NCBI GenBank assembly: GCA_963854835.1
Contig: OY978525.1
Coordinates: forward strand, 61,666,855 to 61,730,854
Direction: 5' to 3'
Origin: Megamerina dolium
Lineage: Eukaryota > Arthropoda > Insecta > Diptera > Megamerinidae
Length of the DNA: 64,000 bases
The notes under the pieces are model-generated. The model saw nothing but the letters and a program-made list of their open reading frames with translations. It searched no databases and had not been told where the DNA came from. Within the stretch, counting starts at the first letter, position 1. Each line of letters starts with the position of its first letter. Of the stretch, positions 10,230-20,896 are shown in pieces. The translations under genes were made by a program, and so were the position numbers.

Positions 10230-11540
10230 TTTCAACAGCTATTCGCCATGTGACCTCTTTTGTCGCATATGAAGAAATTTATTTTTGCGTTGATTCCTTG
10301 TACTTCCGTTAGGGTTTGCAATCGATCGATGGCAATCTCGCGCCATATTTCCTTGTTTATCGCATATGAAGCATTTACCAGTAAATTTGTTTTTACATCG
10401 ACCTCTTATTCTTGCTTCAGGCTGAACCACTGATTTTACTGCCTGACACACTGTTTCAACCAAATCTGATGTTTCTGTTTCTAGTAAACGTATTTGTGCC
10501 ATGGTCGACACATCAAACTGGCGGCTTCATACGTCAAGGCACTACTAACTGTTACGACATATATACTCGTTGATGACATCACTAGAGTGTGCTTAGTCGG
10601 TCCATTACGTATTACGTCGAGGAATGCCTCTATTTTTATTTTTTCGATGAATTCTTCTGAACTACCGGAGAATGCAAAATATTATAGCATAAGCAGTCAA
10701 TATCGAAAGCGAAATCCTGAACGCTTTCATTTCTACGTTGCGCACGCGATCTTAATTTCACTCGATCTAATTGGTTCCTATATTCGTTTCCATATTTCCG
10801 CTGGAGTGTGTCCATCAGTGACTGATAGCTACCATGATCTTTCTCTGGAACCATTTGTAACACTTCGGATGCATTACCTTTTAATGCGACTATTAAAGCA
10901 GCAGTCTTGTCACTAACGTCCCATTGATTTTTCGAAGGTGTTGTCTCCAACTGAAGCTTGAAGATGTTGATTGGCGTAGTTCCATAAAACGTCGGCGGCT
11001 TTATCTTGATTGTACTTGATTCTCTAAACACTGATGTAGATGGTACGTTTATTTTTATTTGTTCAAGTTCGTGCTTTAATTTCTTGAACTTATCTTTCAA
11101 GTCGTGGACATGTTCCTTCAGCTTATCATTCAACTCATTCAAATGTTCTTTCTGCTCTATGACTTTGTTATTAATGGAACCATAAATTTCCTGAAATCTG
11201 AATTTCCATGCTCAATTCACTGATAACGCCGTCTTGGCGAGTCGAACCTTCTTGAATTTCCATACGCAATTCAGCCGAATGTTCTTGCAGTTTGGAGTCA
11301 AACTCTTCTTGTATCTGTTATTGTTGCTGTTGCATCATGGTTTTCATAAATTCCATGAGTTGATCACTCTAATATATTTTGCTCTCTTCCTCAGCGTGTA
11401 CAACTGCATATATCGGCTTCCTCAAAGAACTCATGTTCTTCTACATTAATTGCCTTAGCATCCATGGCTTGCCTTAGCCATCTCTTCTCTAACACTTTTT
11501 TAAGCTGATCCACTTTTAGTTGGTCAATTTTCACCATCTT
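10230..11540 (-). pseudogene. Ty3/gypsy gag with zinc knuckle
   Basis: From the leader (MVKIDQLKVDQLKKV near 11537), the minus strand reads a coiled N-terminus and a capsid-like block at 10636-11142 (IKPPTFYGTTPINIFKLQLE, MDTLQRKYGNEYRNQLDRV). After a break, a nucleocapsid segment at 10239-10511 contains KCFICDKQGNMARDC. In that CCHC knuckle the His position is Asn, so zinc binding is probably lost. Another partial knuckle (FICDKRGHMANSC) follows near 10240. The frame then jumps directly to the integrase N-terminal region, so most of pol has been deleted. Frameshifts lie near 11150-11450. Confidence 0.8.
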
Positions 11541-11544
11541 AACA

Positions 11545-11564
11545 GAATCCAATTTCTAACACCA
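11545..11564 (-). other. Primer-binding site, tRNA-Leu-like
   Basis: On the minus strand, TGGTGTTAGAAATTGGATTC lies 2 nt from the LTR edge. It resembles the complement of a tRNA-Leu 3' end (from memory, about 17 of 20 positions). This is the start site for minus-strand cDNA synthesis. Confidence 0.6.
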
Positions 11565-11566
11565 AT

Positions 11567-11900
11567 TGTTACGTTTTTATTTTGTGAACGTTTAATTCTA
11601 CTCGAATAAACTTATTTTATACTATGTACAACAATAATTTATTTAATAAACTATATACAATCACGCTTTAATTTAACATCGTGTAATGTTTGCTCGATCA
11701 CTTGTTGGTGTTATATTGCTTCTATCACTTTCGGAGTCGCTTTTCACTATTTATACTCTGTGGCAACACTCCAGAATGCTCCTTTATCATATTGAGTTGC
11801 TTCTCTTTCTTTCTCATTGGCTTGTTCCCGTTGTCGCCTATTTTTTTTTTTGTGACTTTCGTTTCGATGCTACCATTATTAGTGCCATTCACAATTACTG
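11567..11900 (-). repeat. 5' LTR of the gypsy deletion derivative
   Basis: Starts TGTTACG on the plus strand next to the primer-binding site. Its first about 170 bp match the fragment at 6240-6430. The far boundary is not certain. Confidence 0.6.
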
Positions 11901-12412
11901 ATGAATAACCAACCATCGATACTCGTTACAATATATATGTGCGTTCATGGTTTGCTTACATCGCCATGTAAGAATACATGAGTGCACCCACGCACATACT
12001 GTACTTCTGACAAGAAAACACATACAGACTGCTTCCTACAGTGTGGCCTTCTATATCCGCCGACACACTGAGTTTATTATGATAGGCGTTTTTTTTTTGT
12101 TTGGGCGCCATTATTGTGATTAACATAACAAATAATACACAAAAAAAAATGTTTTCATTAACAAAACAAAAAATAAGAAACAAACAGAAATACGCCTCGC
12201 AGCATATACCAAGTGATGATAGTTAAGGGCAATGTGAACGTGCATATATAAAAAATGCAATCGCAAAAAAATAGGGACCACCCTAATTATTCCCTAAACC
12301 TACTGAGCTCAATAGGCGAATGGTTATTGGGGGTATTACTAAACCAAAGTGCAAGCCGTATTTTTAATTCACACGCAAATAAAACGGATCCACCTCAACT
12401 TAGAATCTCTTG
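11901..12412. other. No gene seen
   Basis: AT-rich sequence. ATAGGGACCACCCTAATTAT near 12270-12290 resembles a Tc1-type element end and may belong to the fragment that follows, but no partner end was found. Confidence 0.35.
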
Positions 12413-12799
12413 CGCACTACGTCGCGGAACGTCAACAATAACAAAATCATAGCCACGGTAGTTATCTTTTTTTTAAATTTTGCGCACGGTGTCGTTATGC
12501 ATGGTTTTGTTAAACTGTTCCTTAACATTTTGAGCAATTTTCATTGCGGTCAGTCGAGGATTATCATGAAAAAACCGCAAAACACATCTTTTTCCTCGTT
12601 GGGTCAGAATAGGAGGTCGTCCTGAACGCGGTTGCGACACGAAACTTAAAGTTTTTTTGAAATTATTCATCACCGTTTGAATTGTGGGATGCGCTCTCCC
12701 AAGGGTTTTAGCAATTTCACGGAAAGTTTGGACTTCTTTCTATAATTTTATTATAATTTTCCGTTCGTCAACTCTAATTTCCTTTATTTTTGAATTCAT
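12413..12799 (-). pseudogene. Tc1-like transposase N-terminus (fragment)
   Basis: The minus strand from Met at 12799 gives a helix-turn-helix (FREIAKTLGRAHPTIQTVMN) and a second DNA-binding region (SGRPPILTQRGKRCVLRFF, PRLTAMKIAQNV, MHNDTVRKI). There is an in-frame stop in IKL*KEV, and coding similarity is lost after about 12413. The catalytic core is absent. This is a different family from the intact copy at 7.4 kb. Confidence 0.75.
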
Positions 12800-13425
12800 C
12801 TTTATTAAACTTCTTGAAATAGATTATTCAAAGCACAAAATCGAACCACGATACGTATTAAATAGAGAACTTGTGAAAAAAAACTTTTGATGGTACGAGC
12901 GATCGAGCAAATGAGCGGGGAAGTCCCGTTTTCGTTTCTGTACGTAGACTTTTTCTGACCAATTAACAGGTGCTTTTGAATTCTTTTATTTCTCATAATT
13001 TTTCTGTATATTATAATTTGATGTATTTGGGCTTAAAGTAAACATAATACTGTAACTTTTAAATAAAAAATAATTTCTTTTGAGAAAAATTGTTTCCTTA
13101 TTGGTATTTAGTGCAGCGAAGAATTGCTTACTTCTTGTATGTACACTTTTTCTGCTAAGTGTATGTTTGTCCACGCAGCTTCTTTAGTTCAATATTCTTT
13201 GCTACCACGTTTTAAATTCGACATTTATATACACGTGTTAATAAATTATGACAAAGTACGTTAAAAATATAAGACAAAAACCAAAAGGTAGTACTACATA
13301 GGTATGTATGTTTATGTTCACCTTCAAATGTTAGTTTACCATGGGCACAAAGGTAAACAGACAAAGAAAAATAATTGACATGTTCTTGTCTTCTTGTATT
13401 ATATATATTTATTTATCTTTATATA
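12800..13425. other. No gene seen
   Basis: AT-rich sequence between two DNA transposons; short frames without motifs. Confidence 0.4.
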
Positions 13426-14705
13426 AAGGGTTATCCATTTCGCGGTTTCAAAAGTATAGGGCTAGAATTCGACATCTGTCAAACTGAGTTGTTAAAACAA
13501 TTTCTTTCTTTTTCAGTTCAAAGTCTGACATTTGCGAAAATGGATCGCTTAACTATCGCAAAACGCATTAAAATTGTAAAAACCTACTACAAAAATGGTG
13601 ATTCTGCCACAGCCACATATCGTGCTTTAAGAGGAGATTATGGTTTACATAATCGTCCAACTACGCAAGCAATTGGCAAAATTGTGAAGAAATATGAAGA
13701 GACTGGATCGGTTACAGATATTGTAAGGCCTGTGCATCATCGTTTCGCTCGTACCACCGAAAATATCGCTGCTGTAAGTGAAAGTGTTGCCGAAGACGTT
13801 CTCAGGAATTAGGACTGCCTTACGGCACATTATGGCGTATTTTGCATTTGGATCTACACCTACATCCATATAAAATCCAGCTCACACAACAACTGAAGCC
13901 AGCTGACCATTCGCAACGTCGTAGATACGTCGAATGAGTGCTTGAACAACAGGCGGTGGATGACGATTTTTCGAACAAAATTTTCTTCAGCGACGAAGCA
14001 CATTTCTCACTCGGTGGGTATGTTAACAAACAAAATTGTCGTATTTGGGGTTCTGAGAATCCTCAAGTAATTGAAGAGAGGCCACTACATCCACAAAAAG
14101 TCACTGCTTGGTGCGCTCTTTGGTCCGGAGGTGTGATTGGACCTTACTTCTTCGAAAACGACGATGGAACGACTGTCACCGTCAATTCGGAGCGTTATGG
14201 TCATATGATAACCGACTTTTTTTTGCCTGCTATTGAAGAATACGACTTAGAGAATATGTGGTTTCAACAAGACGGTGCCACATGCCACACAACTCGAGCG
14301 AATATGGCTTTATTGCAAGAGAAATTTTCTGGCCGCGTAATTTCTCGTCGTGGCGATATCAAGTGGCCACCAAGATCATGCGATTTGACACCGCTTGACT
14401 TTTTTTTGTGGGGCTACGTGAAAGACCGTGTTTATGCAGATAAACCTTTAACTCTTGAGCACCTAAAAACCAACATTCGTCACGTTATGGCTGAGATACC
14501 GCCCAATATGTGTCAAAAAGTGGTCGAAAATTACCTCAAAAGAATCGATGCTTGCAACAATTCGCGTGGTAGTCATTTAAATGATGTAGTATTTCACACA
14601 TAATGTCAACGTTCAAACTTTATAATAAAAAAGAAATATCATGATAAAAATATTTTATATGTTTTATTTACATTTACTTTTGAAACCGCAAAATGGATAA
14701 CCCTT
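13426..14705 (+). mobile_element. DD41D (rosa-like) mariner-superfamily transposon
   Basis: A 1280-bp element begins AAGGGTTATCCATTT and continues CGCGGTTTCAAAAGTA. The right end (14676-14705) is its reverse complement with one visible difference. TA flanks both sides (13424-13425, 14706-14707), as in other IS630/Tc1/mariner insertions. Target and TIRs are intact although the gene inside is broken. Confidence 0.9.
13540..14603 (+). pseudogene. DD41D transposase, two lesions
   Basis: From ATG at 13540 the N-terminal HTH region reads LTIAKRIKIVKTYYKNGD, YGLHNRPTTQAI and ENIAAVSESVAED. There the frame is lost around 13800 with a short deletion, and it resumes at SQELGLPYGTLWRIL. An in-frame TGA at 13935-13937 replaces a Trp position (YVE-W-VLEQQ). 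Downstream the catalytic core is open to 14603: D (SDEAHF, codon 13992), D (QQDGATCH, codon 14271) and D (TPLDFFLWG, codon 14397). There are 41 residues between the last two. That spacing defines the DD41D/rosa group known from fruit flies. At about 350 residues if intact it has normal length. Confidence 0.88.
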
Positions 14706-14884
14706 TACTTCCACTGATTCTTCATACAACAATGTAGACAACGAAGCTGAAATTATTATTAAATTGCCACCACACTTATATTTCTTTTAATTATGAATAT
14801 CTTCACAAAATTCAAAATTCACACAACAATGCACGAATTTCACATTTAGAACTGTAATTTTTCTGTCTGATTGACATTTGAACT

Positions 14885-15090
14885 ATTATTTTTCGTTATG
14901 CCGTCGTTATATAACCAATTAATTGAACGCCAATTATGGTTACACATGATTGCTGAGACAGAGGTGTAATATTTTATCAAAATAATTGTGCTCCATTAAA
15001 TTTTAATTGATTTCATGATGGATACCGCGCTGAATGATTTGATTTTTAGTGTTCAATTGATTGGTAATATAACCACGGCATTATGTTGAT
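14885..15090 (+). repeat. MITE-like repeat with inverted ends (copy 1)
   Basis: The ends are near-inverse: ATGCCGTCGTTATATAACCA with ATTAATTGAAC on the left, and GTTCAATTGATTGGTAATAT with AACCACGGCAT on the right. The interior (CAAAATAATTGTGCTCCATT, TTAATTGATTTCATGATGG) recurs inverted near 18755-18815. Confidence 0.65.
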
Positions 15091-15101
15091 TTGGTAGTAC
15101 C

Positions 15102-16075
15102 AGAGACATATATGCTTAGAGAATTCTCATATTCCAGTATACAAAATTTTAAAAGGAATAACCAGAAATCAGCGGGAGTGGATTTTCTGTTGAACGTGTA
15201 TGAATCGAAATATCAGACGAAATAGAAGTGGACAATCGAACAAATGGTTCGATCATACCGCAAAAAGTAGAAAGCGACATGGTATGGGAAGAAGACGAAA
15301 GCGGACTGCACATAACATACAAAAGCAAAACGTGCGTACAGATTTTGTATTGTTTACATTATGAATTATGATATTCCTGGATCATATTCAATAATAATTC
15401 TTCATTTATATCATTTATTTAATATTATTTGTTATTTAATCTTTAAGTAATATTCATTATTTAGACATAATTTATTTATTTCATTTAGTTTTTTTAAAAA
15501 CATCTTATTTTATAAAAAAATTAGAATTTAAATTTACAAAAAATTTATATATTATAATATCATTATCAGAGAAATAATAATGCCTTATCAATATCCAACA
15601 CGCATGTGCAATCAATTTTTATTCTATCCACATAAGTACATACGCTCATACATATATACAAACAATCAAACTCGCTCAATTTCAATTTTTCTATTTGCCT
15701 ATGTAAAAAGTATATGTACGTATGGTCAGCAGAATACTACATTTTTCATTGATAATTGCACTCAATCGGCAACACAGCACTTGCGATTGGATAATTTGGC
15801 ATTTTTTGAAGGTTTTGTCATTTTATGCCATCCAACAGCCACCAAAACCAAGAAGAAGCATCCCAACACAACACAAGATGATCAAGTATTTGGTCGATTT
15901 CAATCGCATTGGTACACACGCTCATCTACTTACGCCTGCGTATTTGTTGTTGCTTTTGCTCTCGTTTCTTGGGGAAGAGAAATACTATTCAATTTTCTGA
16001 TGTTCTATTTTGTCTTCCATACACAGAACATTCACGTGTGACCAGGCGGCTCAAACTTCTATGGCGAAATAGCTA
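15102..16075 (+). repeat. Unclassified ~0.95 kb repeat, copy A
   Basis: Starts AGAGACATATATGCTTAGAG and ends near TGACCAGGCGGCTCAAACTT. The whole block recurs inverted at 17368-18343, its two ends recur at 16383-17320, and its first 420 bp recur at 49188-49610. No protein domain was recognised in any frame; an open stretch at 15580-16041 has no motif. It could be an LTR, a non-autonomous DNA transposon or another structure. Confidence 0.75.
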
Positions 16076-16382
16076 ACATATCGTATGAATACTGAAACTA
16101 GAGATTCTTGTTTTATTTTTCCAAGATACCGCGGATGTGAAATATATTTAAATCCCGTGTATTTCCACTGGTAAAATTAAAATTAAAATCTTCAATTATA
16201 ATATATTAAAACAATTATTTTTGGATAGAAATTTGTTGGCCACATATTGTATAGCAAAAATAGAAATTTTTTCGAGAAACGAAGGGCCTAAAATTAATTT
16301 TGACCCCGCATTTGAGAAATAAGTATGTTTATTCATACAAAATTCATGTTTTCAAATAAAATTAAAAAATATATATCTGTGC
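16076..16382. other. Spacer, no gene seen
   Basis: AT-rich sequence between inverted repeat copies A and C. Confidence 0.4.
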
Positions 16383-17320
16383 ATATTTCGTCATACAAGT
16401 TCGAGCTGCCTGGTTACACATGAATGTTCTGTATATGGAAGACAAAATAAAACATCAGAAAATTGAAGAGTATTTTTCTCCCCAAAGAAACGAGAGCAAA
16501 AGCAACAACAAATACGCATGTATATGTGCAGAGACACAAACGCACGTGCCAACGCATAGTTCTCTGCTGCTGGTGATAGAGCAGATTGCATTTGATATGA
16601 GTTTGCAACCAGAAGCTGTGATTACAAGCATATATTTAAAACGAGAATAATGATTGATAATAATATAATAAATATACTAAAGAACAGTATATTAATTTTC
16701 CTATTACGTTTATATGGCATATGTACTTTATTCATATACGTACGTATGTTTATGCACATTGGTCAATTCTATTTGATAGCACAGTACTTATATATCTCCA
16801 TTGACACATATCCATACATAAGTACATGCAGCCACTCTCAAGGAAAATCCAATGTGATCCAATGCGTGTAATCATTCTCAAGAAGAATCCAATGTGACGA
16901 TATTGTTGTGCAGAAGCAGAGAGAAATGTTTATATTTTTATGAGACACATATAAATTGATTCGTCCGCTAACATATAGCCATATAACCACTCTAGACAAG
17001 AATCCAAAGTGACTAAACTTTATTCTGTATGCGCAGCCGTATATAATCTGGTCTCTGGTATGAGCGAGAATACAACATGCTTGTTTCAATACGTTCACAA
17101 ACAAAGCAGTATCAGTACGTCTACTTTGATAAAATAAATTGAATTTCCTTTGGATCTTTTGCCGTATGATCGAACCATTCGTTCGATTGTCCACTTCTAT
17201 TTCGTCTGATATTTCGGTTCATACACGTTCAACAGAAAATCCACTCCCGCTGATTTCTGGTTATTCCTTTTAAAATTTTGTATACTGGAATATGAGAATT
17301 CTCTAAGCATATATGTCTCT
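16383..17320 (-). repeat. Unclassified ~0.95 kb repeat, copy C (different interior)
   Basis: Minus-strand copy. It shares about 130 bp at one end (GGCGA/CGCC side, with ACATGAATGTTCTGTATATG on plus) and about 170 bp at the other (ATTCGTTCGATTGTCCACTT to CATATATGTCTC). The middle, about 16520-17140, is not recognisably related to copies A and B. Shared termini with unrelated interiors suggest separate subfamilies mobilised by the same machinery. Confidence 0.65.
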
Positions 17321-17367
17321 GCTAAGATCTATGTATAGTTTCAGATTTTGCTACATGTTTTGTCGAT

Positions 17368-18343
17368 TTTTTCGCCATATAAGTTCGAGCCGCCTGGTCA
17401 CACATGAATGTTCTGTATATGGAAGACAAAATAAAACATCAGAAAATTGAAGAGTATTTTTCTTCGCCAAGAAACGAGAGCAAAAGCAACAACAAATACG
17501 CAGGCGTAAGTAGATGAGTGTCTGTATCAATGCGAGTAAAATCGACGAAATACTTGATCGTCTTGTGTTGTGTTGGGGCGCTTCTTCTTGATTTTTGTGG
17601 CTATTGGATGGCATGAAATGACAAATTCTTAAAAAATGCCAAATAATCCAATCGCAAGTGCTGTGTTGCCGATTGAGTGCAATTATCAATGAAAAATGTA
17701 GTATTCTGCTGAGCATACGTACATGTACTTTTTACATAGGCAAATAGAGGAATTGAGATTGAGCGAGTTTGATTGTTTATATATTGTATGTATGTGTATA
17801 TATAAATATGTGGTTGGAATAAAAAATGATTGCACATGCGTGTTGGATATTGATAACGCATTTTTATTTCTCTGATAATGATATTATAATATATAAATTT
17901 TTTGTAAATTTTAATTCTAAATTTTTTATAGAATAAGATGTTTTTAAAAAAATTAAATTATATAAATAATTAATGTCTAAATAATGAATATTACATTAAA
18001 TAACATTGAATAACAAATAATATTAAATAGATGACATAAATGAAGAAATATTATTGAATATGATCAAGGAATATCATAGTTCATAAATGTAAACAATACA
18101 AAATCTGTACGCACGTTTTGCTTTTGTATGTTATGTGCAGTCCGCTTTCGTCTTCTTCCAATATCAAGTCGCTTTCTACTCTTTGCGGTGTGATCGAACC
18201 ATTTGTTCGATTGTCCACTTCTATTTCGTCTGATATTTCGATTCATACACGTTCAACAGAAAATCCACTCCCGGTGATTTCTGGTTATTCCTTTTAAAAT
18301 TTTGTATACTGGAATATGAGAATTCTCTAAGCATATATGTCTC
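17368..18343 (-). repeat. Unclassified ~0.95 kb repeat, copy B
   Basis: Minus-strand near-complete counterpart of copy A, in the same orientation as copy C and only 47 bp from it. Confidence 0.75.
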
Positions 18344-18349
18344 GGACCG

Positions 18350-18830
18350 TAGTTATATTACCAATCAATTGAACGTCCATCAGAAAAATTGTTGTTGGTT
18401 TCAATACAAAATGAAAAATTAGTTCCAAAAATGAACATATGCATGTCAATCACTGCTGTTCTCGACACCAATCAGACCAATTACACCAGTGTTGCCTCAT
18501 GCAATTTTATATAGAGAAGAAGAAAATGTGAGAAAAAATATATCTAAATAATGCAACATTTCATTACGGGTATTGCGTACATACATGTTATTATGTTGAC
18601 AACTGCGAAGGGTTAATAAATTTTAAACATTAATTATATAAATTCTCTTTAAAGAAGGCTATTCGCCTTTGTTTTATAGTCTGAGTATGTACAGATTGAG
18701 AGAATTCCAAAAACATACATTCTCATCATATATGGTTGCTGTTTTTATGAAATCTTTCAGCACTGTAACCATAATGAAATCAATTGAAATTTAATGCAGC
18801 ACAATTATTTTGAGAACTTTGAAAACAGAA
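18350..18830 (-). repeat. MITE-like repeat (copy 2, interrupted)
   Basis: The left end CCGTAGTTATATTACCAATC then AATTGAAC matches the right end of copy 1 inverted. A second block near 18755-18815 matches its interior on the minus strand. About 370 bp between them is not shared, so the copy is divergent or carries an insertion. Confidence 0.5.
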
Positions 18831-18879
18831 GCCACCGTGTTATAATCAAAATTATGTTCAAACATAAATTTAGCTTCGG

Positions 18880-20130
18880 CTTTTTAACAGATTTTAGCCA
18901 TGAAATTTTGTAGGGTCTTTTCCTGGTTTTGCTATCATAATAATTTTTGAAGTTTTCCAGCATTTGGGATAGTGTTTAATACGAAGGATAGCATTGAAAA
19001 TGTGCATGAGATGAATTACTGAAGCCGGAGGTAGCTCTTTTATAATTTTAACGGTAATTTTATCTGACCAGGTGATTTTTTTTGGGTTTAAATCTTTATA
19101 AATTGCTTTGAATATGTCCTTTTTTATTTTTGAGCGTTATTGAGCAAGGTTGAGAAATTAATTTTGGTAATGAGGACTGTGAAGAGGGTGGATTGGGTGT
19201 AAAAACACTTTTTAGGTGGTCTGCAAAAGCCAAACCCTTCTCACAGTTGCTTCTAGCCCAATTACCGTAACTCAAACGGATGGGGGAATCAGTGAAAATT
19301 GGCCGATGTGAGTTTTTTGCTGATTTCCACAAAGAGTAGTCTGACGCTTCACCAGGTGTTAATTTGGCTATGTGGTCTTCTAACTCTTCGTTATTTTTAT
19401 TTTTTAAGGCTTGCTTTAACTTTCGAGTACAGTGCTGTAGCTGTGTTTTCAGATTCGGTGATCTGAATTCCTGCCATTGCCTTCGGAGTCTTCTTTTCTC
19501 TCTTACTAGCAATTTAATGTCAGCTTAGAGGAAGATGGGAATTTATATATTTCTTAAATTTCAACCAGTCTATTTTCTTTCTAACGCAATTGCCTTGGGG
19601 GCTTGGTGATTTTATAGATATTACCGTGGGTGAGTGGTCAGATGTTAGATCATAATTACACTCTGTGGAGATATTTTCCATCCGCAAACCTTTGGCGACT
19701 CCAGAGTCTATGAGATCGGGTATCTTCCTCTTGTCCGTCGGCCAATATTTCTGTTGACCATTTGAAATAACATCGTAGCCGTGGTTAGTGATGATTGAAC
19801 ATAGTCTTCTGCCTTTTGAAGTTATTAAGCGGGAGCCCCAGTGGGTGTGTTTGGCGTTGAAATCGCCAGCAACCAAGAATTTGCTACCAAGAGTTGAGAA
19901 AAATTCTTTATATTGCTGTTCGGTAATACTGTATCTTGGGAGACAGTATATCGCAGATATTACTAGAGATATATTCTTCCAGACATATAGATGTTGCTTG
20001 CAAGTAGACGCTACTGAAATATTCGAGAACATGATGTTTTATTCTGCTTTTTATCAATATGGCAGTTCCTTCGCGTGCCTTACTATGCGGATGATTTGTG
20101 GTGTACAGTTTGTAATATGGAATTTGGTAG
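18880..20130 (-). pseudogene. Jockey-clade ORF2: endonuclease and start of RT
   Basis: The minus strand encodes the apurinic-type endonuclease of a Jockey element. Blocks include REGTAILIKSRIKHH near 20060-20090, then ISAIYCLPRYSITEQQYKEF, SKFLVAGDFNAKHTHWGSR, LIDSGVAKGLRMENISTECN and DHSPTVISIKSP at 19520-20032. The linker follows (RRQWQEFRSPNLKTQLQHC, LTPGEASDYSLWKSAKNSHR). The RT start (KELPPASVIHLMHIFNAIL, SKIIMIAKPGKDPTK) stops at about 18890. Frames shift near 20000, 19516 and the A-run at 19120-19131. It is a relative of the copies at 52.1-54.7 and 57.7-61.6 kb, truncated at both ends. Confidence 0.9.
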
Positions 20131-20690
20131 CAATTTTTACACACCTGAAACCAAAAATCATTCGAAACAATGGGTGGAAGCTGGTGGAAATGCCCCGAAG
20201 AAGGCGAAGGCAGTGAAATCGGCTGGCAAGGTTATGGCCACTGTATTTTGGGATGCACTCGGAATATTGCATATCGATTATCTTGAAAAAGGATCCACGA
20301 TCATAGGAAAGTATTATCGTGCGTTATTGGATCAATTGAATGATGCAATCAAGAAAAACGACCACATTTAAACAAGAAAAAAGTGCTCTTTCTTCAAGAC
20401 AACGCTCCGGTTCACACAGCATTAAATACGATGCTAAAATTACGTGAAATACACTTCGAATTGGTTGATCATCCACCTTATAGTCCAGATTTAGCTCCTA
20501 GTGACTTTTTCCTTTTTCCAAACTTGAAAAAATGGCTCGCAGGAAAAAGATTCAGCTCAAACGAAGAAGTGAGTACCGAAACTAACGCGTATTTTGAGGG
20601 GTTACCGAAATCGTATTATTCAGATGGTATAAAAAAGTTGGAATATGACTATGTAGAGAAATAAATAGTTTTTGAAAAAAAAAATGTTTT
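20130..20690 (+). pseudogene. Mariner transposase C-terminal half
   Basis: The plus strand reads FYTPETKNHSKQWVEAGG, AKAVKSAGKVMATVFWDALG and IDYLEKGSTI to a TAA at 20369-20371. It then continues in another frame from VLFLQDNAPVHTA to HPPYSPDLAPSDFFLFPNLK, LAGKRFSSNEEV and KLEYDYVEK*. The QDN and APSD aspartates are separated by 34 residues (DD34D mariner). The N-terminal half, first Asp and left TIR are missing, replaced by the Jockey fragment. A frameshift near 20370 kills it. Confidence 0.88.
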
Positions 20691-20725
20691 TTTCCTACTA
20701 ATGTAGCTTCATTATCAATCCGCCC

Positions 20726-20896
20726 TCGTAACTATTTGCCATGGAAAGTTTCTAAAACAACTCTGTGACAAAGCTCACAAAAAGCTCAAAGTTCTGCCGC
20801 TCGAAACCGGCGGTCCCTTCTAATACTGTCCAAAATTTAACACCCGCAACAGCAATGAAAGATAGGCTTTGCCAAAGAGCCCTTTGTGGACCCAAG
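20726..20896 (+). repeat. tRNA-derived SINE, 3' fragment
   Basis: TGCCATGGAAAGTTTCTAAA to GAGCCCTTTGTGGACC matches the 3' half of the SINE found complete at 58472-58815, here in sense orientation. It runs straight into R1 ORF1 sequence; the apparent start of an R1 frame at 20765 is SINE, not R1. Confidence 0.7.

Noticed and set aside
11686..11908. Hydrophobic 71-72 codon frames as a membrane protein
   Set aside because: They lie in the gypsy LTR, overlap in two frames and have no counterpart elsewhere.
15580..16041. 153-codon frame in the 0.95-kb repeat as a protein
   Set aside because: The inverted copy B does not keep the frame (shifts near 17601-17716) and no motif is visible.
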